DNA of 15,499 bases from Lachnospiraceae bacterium (GTDB lineage: Bacteria; Bacillota; Clostridia; Lachnospirales; Lachnospiraceae): the NCBI GenBank assembly GCA_020860745.1, contig JAJBTR010000180.1, positions 1 to 15,499 of the forward strand. Direction: 5' to 3'. A model generated the notes under the pieces. It was not told the origin of the DNA. It ran no database searches and worked only from the letters and a program-made list of their open reading frames with translations. A program made the position numbers and the translations under genes. Each line of letters opens with the position of its first letter. The stretch's first letter is position 1. This document shows, piece by piece, positions 1-6,341 of this stretch.

Positions 1-336
1 CGGATGATTGAAATTGACGTCCGGGTCTGCCTGTCTCTGACGGAGGAGAGAGAAATCTTTGCAGCCAGGAGAAGAATATTAGACAGGCTGGACCGCTTCC
101 TGGATCCGGTTGACGGTAATTTTTATGGGGAAGGATGGGAAATCGGTGTTTTTCCCGACAAAAATCAGATTCTGTATGCGGTCAAAGGCGTGGAGGGCAT
201 TCGGAGCGTCAGACAGCTTACACTGCGGAAATATCAGAAAGACCGGGCCGGGGAGCCGGAGTTTCGGGATGACGGGAATTATCTGTCCTATCTGCTCCCG
301 GAGAGCGGCCAGCATGAGATTATAATAGATTTGTAA
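1..336 (+). CDS. Baseplate J-like (gpJ) protein, C-terminal fragment, cut by the window edge
   Basis: The frame is open from base 1 (CGG, then ATG at 4) to TAA at 334-336, so the visible 111 residues are most likely the end of a longer protein rather than a small gene; no ribosome binding site can be seen before the ATG. The residues resemble the C-terminal domain of TIGR02243/gpJ-type baseplate proteins: a beta strand, a helix with A-A-R-R-R-I-L-D-x-L-x-x-F-L-D-P, then G-N-F-Y-G-E-G-W-E-I-G and a helix ending in G-V-E-G-I. In that family this domain follows the baseplate wedge core. The next gene is a second gpJ-like protein, matching the paired gpJ-like genes (Pvc11/Pvc12 type) of many extracellular CIS loci. 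A stand-alone gp25-like protein was considered but fits less well. Confidence 0.75.
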   Translation, partial: RMIEIDVRVCLSLTEEREIFAARRRILDRLDRFLDPVDGNFYGEGWEIGVFPDKNQILYAVKGVEGIRSVRQLTLRKYQKDRAGEPEFRDDGNYLSYLLPESGQHEIIIDL

Positions 337-383
337 GAATTTTTGTCACTTTCATCATAGATAGCAAGACGGGGGAATCGCCT

Positions 384-2486
384 GTGTTTTATGAACTGGA
401 CCTGGACGACAGGACATATCATGAAATTGAATCAGACGCGGTATTTCAGATACCGCGGGAATATCCGGAGTGGACCAACTACAATCCGGCGGATCCCGGC
501 GTTACGCTGGTACAGCTTCTGTCCTGGCTGACAGAGGTGCAGCAGTACCACTTAAGCCAGGTCGACAGCTGTAAGCGCAGAAAGTTCTTAAAACTGCTGG
601 GAGCCGGAATCCGGTATGCCCGCCCGGCGGAGGGCGCGGTCAGCGCCAGCCCGGGACTGGAGCTGGCGGGGCAGGAGATTGCGCTGCCGGTGGGGAGCCG
701 GTTTTACGCGGAAGATATGGCGTTCGAGACCGTGGAACCGGTGCTGGTCTATCCGATCCGTCTGATCGGCGCTTATATCAGCTGGGAAGACCGGTGGAAC
801 CATTACTATAACATTGACAATGAGATGGAAAAGCAGATCCGGCTCTATCCTTTTGGCGAGGAGCCCCGGGTCGGCGACCAGTGTTATTTTCTGCTGGACC
901 GGCCATTGAGCAGCCGCTATCCGACCGATATGTATTTTGAGATCAGCACCGGCTGTGATCTGGAGCGGAACCCAGTGAGTGAGGATTTTATCTCACTGGC
1001 TGCTCTGGAGTGGGAGTACCAGACGGCGGATGGGTGGGAACCCATGGAGCCGGTGTATGACGAGACCCACGAGCTGCTGTTCAGCGGCAGAATCCGGTTT
1101 TTCCCTGAAAAGGAGATGGAGGCGGACCGTGAGCTGGGGGTTTACCGGATCCGGGTGACATTGCGCTACAATGATTACGATGTGGCGCCTCTGATCCGCA
1201 GCGTAAGGGTGAATGAAATCCCGGTCCGGCAGCAGTATACCTGCTGTGATTATGAGGATCATACCGCTCGTGTTCTGCCGGATGGGAAAACCTGCTGCAT
1301 TGACATCTGCCTTTATCTGGCAAATGCAGGAAAAGCGGAGCTTTATCTGAAGACAGAGGAAGGATGGCTGCCCTGGGAGACGGAGGAGGTCCGCTCGTTG
1401 CAGGGCGGGGCAGTCCGGATTTTCTTCCGGAAGCCTGAGTGGGAGTGGAGAGAAGAAGTCTGCCGGCTGATGGTCTGCGAGGAAGAGTGGGCGGAACGGC
1501 GTGTCCTGGGAAACGGGAACGCTTTCGCAAACCAGGAGTACCGCCTTTACATGCCGGACCTTCTGTATGACGAGTTTGAAATTATGGTTCGCGACGGCAA
1601 AGCGGGAGTTTATCAGAGCTACCGGAAGACGGAGGATTTTGATACCTGCACGCCGGAGAGTCTGGTATATATTCTGGATCCGGAGGCACAGACAATCCGT
1701 TTTGGAGACTGTGAGCGGGGGCAGGCGCCGGATGGCGAGATCCGGCTGATCCGTCTGAGAACCAGCCTCGGCTCCATGGGCAATATCAAAGCGGATAAGA
1801 TAAAGACCTGTGATACCCTGCCCCAGCTGATTGTGAAACAGTACCGGCCGACGATGGGCGGCCGGGACAATGAGGCACTCTCCCGGTGTTTTGAGAGGGT
1901 CCGCCGTGAACTGGATGAGATCAACCGGGGCGTTACCTACGCGGACTACGAGACGCTGGCCAGGAAAGCGCCGGGACTGCTGATTGTGGACAGCAGGGTC
2001 ATCGCGCCGGATGAGTGGGACGAGGGCGGAGAAAACCGGATCACGATTGTGGTGCAGCCCCTGAGCCTGAAAAAGCGCAGCGCGGATCTGAGCAGGCGGT
2101 ACCGGGAAAATCTGATGCGCGTCCTGAACCGGAGAAAGATGCTCGGGACATCCGTCCGGCTGCTGGCGCCGGTGTATATCGGGATCAGTGTCTACGCGGA
2201 GATTGCGATTCTGCCGCAGTTTAAGGACGCGGAGGAGCAGATCGAGACGGCGGTGCGGTCCTTTATAGACGACAGAACCTGGAAAATCGGCAGCCCTGTT
2301 TTAAGCAGCGTCATCTATGGCATCATCGATACGCTGCCCTGTGTGAGACAGGTGAGAACACTGACTCTGGATGGCCGCGGAAAAGGCTGCAGGCGCCTGC
2401 CGGGAGGCGATGTGAGTATTCCGCCAAACGGGCTGGCATGGCTGGAAAATCTGGATTACAGTATCCGGACCGTGGATTTGAGGTGA
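384..2486 (+). CDS. Putative baseplate assembly protein, gpJ-like (TIGR02243-type), 700 aa
   Basis: This is a structural wedge protein of the CIS baseplate. The start is GTG at 384, with a GGGGGA ribosome binding site at 371-376. Residues about 8-73 carry the typical opening of the family: L-D-D-R-T, then E-W-T-N-Y-N-P-A-D-P-G-V-T-L-V-Q-L-L-S-W-L-T-E, then K-F-L-K-L-L-G. From about residue 516 a gpJ core follows (G-V-T-Y-A-D-Y-E-x-L-A-R-K-A-P-G-L), and from about 598 a C-terminal domain comparable to the one seen in the preceding partial gene. Between them lies a long beta-rich region. There is no signal peptide or membrane segment, as expected for a protein assembled in the cytoplasm. It is 4 bases from the gpI-like gene downstream, so the two are probably translated together. 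The family call rests on recognised motifs; a search against TIGR02243/PF04865 would settle it. Confidence 0.88.
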   Translation: MFYELDLDDRTYHEIESDAVFQIPREYPEWTNYNPADPGVTLVQLLSWLTEVQQYHLSQVDSCKRRKFLKLLGAGIRYARPAEGAVSASPGLELAGQEIALPVGSRFYAEDMAFETVEPVLVYPIRLIGAYISWEDRWNHYYNIDNEMEKQIRLYPFGEEPRVGDQCYFLLDRPLSSRYPTDMYFEISTGCDLERNPVSEDFISLAALEWEYQTADGWEPMEPVYDETHELLFSGRIRFFPEKEMEADRELGVYRIRVTLRYNDYDVAPLIRSVRVNEIPVRQQYTCCDYEDHTARVLPDGKTCCIDICLYLANAGKAELYLKTEEGWLPWETEEVRSLQGGAVRIFFRKPEWEWREEVCRLMVCEEEWAERRVLGNGNAFANQEYRLYMPDLLYDEFEIMVRDGKAGVYQSYRKTEDFDTCTPESLVYILDPEAQTIRFGDCERGQAPDGEIRLIRLRTSLGSMGNIKADKIKTCDTLPQLIVKQYRPTMGGRDNEALSRCFERVRRELDEINRGVTYADYETLARKAPGLLIVDSRVIAPDEWDEGGENRITIVVQPLSLKKRSADLSRRYRENLMRVLNRRKMLGTSVRLLAPVYIGISVYAEIAILPQFKDAEEQIETAVRSFIDDRTWKIGSPVLSSVIYGIIDTLPCVRQVRTLTLDGRGKGCRRLPGGDVSIPPNGLAWLENLDYSIRTVDLR

Positions 2487-2490
2487 GAGA

Positions 2491-3645
2491 GTGGATTCGT
2501 TAAAATATTTTGTTTTTAACAAGAAAAAAGATTATCGGCATGGCTGTCTGAATCATATCTGCCTGACAGACCGCGGCATCACCCTGGAGCCGGGGGAGAA
2601 TACGGAAATGGGGGTATTTTTCAGCCGCATCCTGGATTCCGGTGAAGAGGGAAATGCCTGGCACCGGGCTGTGGTCGAGAGTGAGGATTACGGCGACGAT
2701 TCCATCCGCTTTTACTTTTACTGTGCGGACACAGACCGGATTACGGTGGACGGACGTGAGTGGGAGTGGGAGGAACTCATTGGCAGCGATGCGTTTGATG
2801 CGGAGAAAAAGCATAAGCTTATGAGCCCTTATCTGGTGCTGCGGCTGCTGAACCCGAAGGATATCCTGCTGACCGGGGCGAAGGGACGGTATCTGTGGAT
2901 GGAAATCCAGCTGTTTCGTCAGACCGGCTGTGTCCCGCAGATACAGCATATGAAGGTTTATGCCGACAATAAGAGTTTTGCGGATTATCTGCCGGAAATT
3001 TATCGCCGGGGAACGGAAAGCGATTTCCTGCGCAGATACCTGAGTATGTTTGAGGCGGTATACCGGGATCTGGACACAAAGATCCGGGACGCATCCCGAC
3101 AGCTGGATCCTGACGCTGCCCGGCCGGAATTCCTGTACTGGATGGCGGAGTGGATGGGCATTACCACCATTCATCTCTGGTCGGAAGAAAAGCTCCGCAG
3201 GCTGCTGACCGGTTTCGCAAAGAGAAGCCTGGTCCGGGGCACCAGAGAATATATGGAATATATGATCGAGACCTTTACCGGCGAGAAGCCGTATTTTGTA
3301 GAGTATGCGCAGATTGAGGAGTACAGAGGCAACGAAAAGGAGTACCAGACGCTGCTTCACTGCTACGCTCATGACCCTTATGAGGTAAATATCCTGATCC
3401 GGGAGGAGGCTGTTCCGACTTTGAGGGAGCAGCAGGCGCTGATCCAGGTGATCGAGGACGCAAAACCGGCACAGATTGCGGTGCACCTTATCGTTCTGCA
3501 TCCCCATATTTATCTGAGTCAGAATGTATATGTGGGAATTAACAGTTCCCTCGGAACCTATCAGAAGGCATCACTGGACGGCGTGACAGCAATCCTGTCC
3601 GTCGTTGCAGTGGCAAATACAGAAGGCAAAGGAGATCAAAAATGA
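2491..3645 (+). CDS. Phage tail protein I-like baseplate protein (TIGR02242-type), 384 aa
   Basis: This is a baseplate component that in phages sits between wedge and tail fibre (gpI). The start is GTG at 2491, with AGGTGA at 2481-2486 overlapping the stop of the gene before. Residues 1-160 are beta-rich and have no clear family. From residue 166 the gpI signature appears: Y-L-P-E-I-Y-R-R, then D-F-L-R-R-Y-L-S-M-F-E, a D-P-D-A-A-R-P-E-F-L-Y-W-M-A-E-W-M-G stretch, and a basic helix ending G-T-R-E-Y. In related loci this gene directly follows the gpJ-like gene, as here. Its last bases overlap the next gene by four (ATGA at 3642-3645), an arrangement that couples translation. No membrane segment is visible. 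The domain call is firm; the job of the N-terminal half is unknown. Confidence 0.85.
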   Translation: MDSLKYFVFNKKKDYRHGCLNHICLTDRGITLEPGENTEMGVFFSRILDSGEEGNAWHRAVVESEDYGDDSIRFYFYCADTDRITVDGREWEWEELIGSDAFDAEKKHKLMSPYLVLRLLNPKDILLTGAKGRYLWMEIQLFRQTGCVPQIQHMKVYADNKSFADYLPEIYRRGTESDFLRRYLSMFEAVYRDLDTKIRDASRQLDPDAARPEFLYWMAEWMGITTIHLWSEEKLRRLLTGFAKRSLVRGTREYMEYMIETFTGEKPYFVEYAQIEEYRGNEKEYQTLLHCYAHDPYEVNILIREEAVPTLREQQALIQVIEDAKPAQIAVHLIVLHPHIYLSQNVYVGINSSLGTYQKASLDGVTAILSVVAVANTEGKGDQK

Positions 3646-4913
3646 AGAATCTGAAGTGTTTTCCTTTTGAGAGAAACCGCTATTTTTACGGAAAGCTGCT
3701 GTCTGCGGATGATTTTGAGACAGAGCAAAAATATTTTAATGACAAACGCAGGACCGTAAACCGGTATCTCCTGGGAACCGGCGTGGTCTGCGGCCTTCAT
3801 GTGGTGGAGGTGGACGACGAGACCATATCGGTGGAGCGCGGCCTGGCATTGGATTTCTCCGGACGGGAGATTGTGGTGGATGAACCGGTCATCCGCCGGA
3901 TTTCACAGTTTGAGGGATATGACGACGACTCCGGGACGGACGGGGAGAGCGGCTACCATTACCTCTGCCTGGAATACCGCGAGGAAGCGGCGGAGCTGAT
4001 GCACAATGTGGCCGGGTCGCCGGACAGCAACAACGGTGAGTTCAACAAATATATGGAAGGATACCGCCTTTTTGTGACACAGCAGGAACCGGAACACGAA
4101 ATTTTTACACCGGACCGGCTATATCAGGAGAGCTGCGTGGTCTATGACGGCGAGGGCGTCCGCATTTCCCATGTCAGCCCAAGGTATCTGGAGGCCGGGG
4201 CGGATGCCGTTCTGCAGGTGGAAATTGAAAAGACCGGACAGCAGCAGGTCATCTCCTTTGACTATGATCTGGAATTCTCCTCCATGACCAGCATGGATGA
4301 GACGAAAGTTCACATTCATTTTGATGAGAGCGAGTACCCGAAGAGCCAGAGTTACCGGATGGAGGTTCCGGTGAGGGCGGCTTATGTCAATGGAGTGGAG
4401 GCGCAGGCGGCTGTGGTATCCGACAGTTTCCTGCTGAAAGCAGGCGGCCGGGAATATGACCCTGCGGTCCATGCGGTGAGCAGTGGGTTTGTCAGCAGCC
4501 TGGACAGCTATGAGGCGATGCAGGAGGAATACTACCGGGGAGCGATGGATTACATTGTCAATCATACGTTCCAGCAGAGTATCTATCTGGCAAAGATCTA
4601 TGTGGTAAAAGCGGGGACAGCCTGCATGATCGACCGGGTGGAGCAGCTGCCGTTTTCACAGAGGATTCTGCACATGGAAATTTCTGCCGCTCTGATCGAA
4701 AAGCTTGCGGATGATGTGCAGAAGCTGAAAGCCCTGGAAAAATCCGGTGACAATGCAAAGGGAGACGCTTCGCCCCGGGAAAAATCAATGGAGATTGCCA
4801 GCGGGGAGGTTGTTTTTGACCTGGCGGATGCAAAAAGCCGGACAGACGCTGCTCTCCGAGGAGATTACGCATGGCCTTGGTTTTTCACAGGTGTCGGTGA
4901 TCCTCGGGTATGA
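3642..4913 (+). CDS. CIS-associated protein with FERNRYFYGK start, N-terminal piece of a frameshifted gene
   Basis: As read, this frame gives 423 aa and ends at TGA 4911-4913. The start at 3642 is well placed: GGAG at 3631-3634, and a four-base overlap with the gene before. The opening F-E-R-N-R-Y-F-Y-G-K-L-L-S-x-D-D-F, then E-Q-K-Y-F-N-D-K-R-R and G-x-G-V-V-C-G-L, is a pattern I associate with proteins of unknown function placed next to tail-like baseplate genes. A beta-rich middle and a helix near residues 355-375 follow. Up to about residue 398 (K, codon 4833-4835) the sequence looks natural; the last 25 residues are out of character, rich in Trp and Arg. The expected continuation (S-E-E-I-T-H-G-L-G) sits in the next frame, so I read this as the front of a 583-aa protein, 3642-5394. 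Its function is unknown; structural or adaptor work at the baseplate is plausible. Confidence 0.7.
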   Translation: MKNLKCFPFERNRYFYGKLLSADDFETEQKYFNDKRRTVNRYLLGTGVVCGLHVVEVDDETISVERGLALDFSGREIVVDEPVIRRISQFEGYDDDSGTDGESGYHYLCLEYREEAAELMHNVAGSPDSNNGEFNKYMEGYRLFVTQQEPEHEIFTPDRLYQESCVVYDGEGVRISHVSPRYLEAGADAVLQVEIEKTGQQQVISFDYDLEFSSMTSMDETKVHIHFDESEYPKSQSYRMEVPVRAAYVNGVEAQAAVVSDSFLLKAGGREYDPAVHAVSSGFVSSLDSYEAMQEEYYRGAMDYIVNHTFQQSIYLAKIYVVKAGTACMIDRVEQLPFSQRILHMEISAALIEKLADDVQKLKALEKSGDNAKGDASPREKSMEIASGEVVFDLADAKSRTDAALRGDYAWPWFFTGVGDPRV

Positions 4914-5394
4914 GCTGGAGGGTACGGGCGCCGGGAAAAATGTGACGGTTTTCGGAGATCCCGATGTGTTTTCCGTAAGCGATGGGATACGGCTTGGCGC
5001 GCAGGTGAATGCGGAGGAGGGCTATCTGGTCCTGGGTGTAAAGTGTCAGAAAGACATGGGCAAGGGAAAGCTCAGGGTGTTCTGGACCGCACTGCGGGAT
5101 GACACGGCGAAAACTTTCACACAGAAGAAGCGAATCCTGATCCGCCCTGACATACCGAATGTGTTTGCGGGCGAGAGTATGGTATTTACCGTAGTCCTGG
5201 AGGGATTTGAGGACGATCGCTTTATCTGGAAGGTAAAGGACAGTGAGGGCGGTACGATAGACAGAAACGGTAAGTATACCGCACCGGATACAGCCGGGGT
5301 TTATCAGATTTCGGTAGAGAGCACCGCGTATCCGGAAGTGAAAGCGACGACATTTGTCGTGGTTCAGGAGAGGGATAACAACTGGCAGGAGTGA
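4828..5394 (+). CDS. C-terminal piece of the same frameshifted protein, with a bacterial Ig-like domain
   Basis: This frame is open from well before the junction to TGA at 5392-5394. From about base 4837 it reads A-G-Q-T-L-L-S-E-E-I-T-H-G-L-G, the natural continuation of the upstream frame. A beta-rich segment follows. From about base 5140 an Ig-like module appears, with an opening P-x-V-F-A-G-E-S, then F-I-W-K-V, G-G-T-I-D-R-N-G-K-Y-T-A-P and G-V-Y-Q-I-S-V. An ATG at 4828 could serve as an internal start, but no good ribosome binding site precedes it, so separate translation is doubtful; the coordinate given is a convention. If the frameshift is real, this half is expressed poorly or not at all. 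If it is a sequencing error in the A-run, both pieces form one protein. Confidence 0.6.
   Translation: MQKAGQTLLSEEITHGLGFSQVSVILGYELEGTGAGKNVTVFGDPDVFSVSDGIRLGAQVNAEEGYLVLGVKCQKDMGKGKLRVFWTALRDDTAKTFTQKKRILIRPDIPNVFAGESMVFTVVLEGFEDDRFIWKVKDSEGGTIDRNGKYTAPDTAGVYQISVESTAYPEVKATTFVVVQERDNNWQE
4832..4836 (+). other. Apparent frameshift site: run of five A
   Basis: The upstream frame reads GAT GCA AAA AGC here. Dropping one A gives GAT GCA AAA GCC GGA CAG and joins both halves into a continuous 583-aa frame. The change needed is +1 (or -2). A lysine tRNA on AAA at 4833-4835 could slip forward one base and still pair with AAA at 4834-4836, so slippage is possible, but an indel in the homopolymer is simpler. 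Confidence 0.65.
5387..5391 (+). promoter_or_regulatory. Ribosome binding site AGGAG fixing the start at 5399
   Basis: AGGAG lies 7 bases before ATG 5399 and overlaps the end of the preceding gene. The frame extends further upstream to an ATG at 5354, but that one lies inside the previous gene and lacks a good site, so 5399 is preferred. Confidence 0.7.
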
Positions 5395-5398
5395 CGGC

Positions 5399-6268
5399 AT
5401 GGAGATCAGAGTACTGGACAAACATTATGAGGTGATACAGAGAATCCGTTCCACCGGATCTCTGAATGTCTACGTGGCACGGGACTGCAATCTCTCAGAG
5501 GGCGATCTGTGTACGGTGGCCTGTGTCCGCGATGAGGCGCTGATCCGGGATCTGATACCGGTTACCACCGTGAACAATACCAGCCGGTCTTTTAAGGATC
5601 TGCGGGAGAGTTTTATCGCGGACGGAAGGTATTATATTGTGCTCCGTTATGTGGAAGGGGAACATTTTTCCGAGGCGGTAAAAAAGCATGACTGGAATCT
5701 GGAAGAGCGCCTTCTGCTGGTAAAAAACCTTTTTTTCCGGATTCTGACGATGAATATGCCAACCTGTTTTATCTATGAGGCGCTGCGGCGGGACAGCATT
5801 GTGGTAGACGCTGCGATGGGTGTTTCGTTCCGCTATTGTTTTGTTGAAGCGGACTCTTACGGGAAAGTGACGGAGGCGGACTGCATGAAGCGTGTGGGGG
5901 ATCTGCTTCTGGAGCTTTTTGAGAAAGAACTGAAAGAAAAAAGTTCTCCGGAGCTGACCCGGTTCTTCCGTGACATGGAGAGAGGGAAGTTTGAGGCGCT
6001 CTGGGATTATTATGTGGCTTTTGACGAAATCTACGACCAGATTCGCCAGAAAAACGCAAACAATGAGATAAAGCCGAGGCGCCTCCGCCAGAAGATTCAG
6101 GAACGGTTTCAGAAAGTGTTCCCGGTGATAAAAACGGTTCTGACGGTAGCATTGATCGCGGCGGCGGGTATTTATCTTCTGTGGAGCCTGCCAAATCCGG
6201 CGATTTCAGACGACGGAAGTACTTTTTCGAAGATCGGGACGCTGAATATCGTGGAGCAGCAGGAATAG
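5399..6268 (+). CDS. Tail-anchored kinase-like (probable pseudokinase) membrane protein, 289 aa
   Basis: The start at 5399 is set by AGGAG at 5387-5391; the gene begins 4 bases after the previous stop. Residues 1-230 look cytoplasmic and have the feel of a small protein-kinase fold: an opening Y-E-V-I-Q-R-I-R-S-T-G-S-L-N-V-Y-V-A-R-D in place of the glycine loop strands, a later Y-Y-I-V-L-R-Y-V-E-G-E-H-F like a hinge region, and a following helical part. I see no HRD or DFG motif and no proper glycine-rich loop, so catalysis is unlikely. A basic stretch around residues 220-240 (K-P-R-R-L-R-Q-K) precedes a single membrane segment at about 245-266 (ending A-A-G-I-Y-L-L-W), leaving a short tail of some 20 residues outside. 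In this context it may bind the CIS or its partners at the membrane. The kinase-fold reading is inference; structure prediction would test it. Confidence 0.5.
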   Translation: MEIRVLDKHYEVIQRIRSTGSLNVYVARDCNLSEGDLCTVACVRDEALIRDLIPVTTVNNTSRSFKDLRESFIADGRYYIVLRYVEGEHFSEAVKKHDWNLEERLLLVKNLFFRILTMNMPTCFIYEALRRDSIVVDAAMGVSFRYCFVEADSYGKVTEADCMKRVGDLLLELFEKELKEKSSPELTRFFRDMERGKFEALWDYYVAFDEIYDQIRQKNANNEIKPRRLRQKIQERFQKVFPVIKTVLTVALIAAAGIYLLWSLPNPAISDDGSTFSKIGTLNIVEQQE

Positions 6269-6286
6269 ACAGGAAATGACGTTAGC

Positions 6287-6321
6287 TTCCCGCAGCTGCG
6301 GCATGGCATGACAGCCGGGAA
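6287..6321 (+). other. Intergenic hairpin before the MORN gene
   Basis: Arms TTCCCG (6287-6292) and GCTG (6295-6298) pair with CAGC (6312-6315) and CGGGAA (6316-6321), leaving a two-base bulge and a 13-base loop. No T-run follows, so it is not a standard terminator. It sits just ahead of the ribosome binding site of the next gene and could affect message stability or translation. Confidence 0.45.
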
Positions 6322-6341
6322 CAACGAAAGGAAGTGACACA

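Noticed and set aside
4..336. Stand-alone 110-aa gp25/W-like baseplate gene starting at ATG 4
   Set aside because: The frame is open to base 1, no ribosome binding site is visible, and the residues match the C-terminal end of gpJ-like proteins better than gp25.
2500..3507. 335-aa reading frame on the minus strand
   Set aside because: It lies wholly inside the gpI-like gene, is rich in His, Gln, Arg and Leu as expected of a complement frame, and has no recognisable domain.
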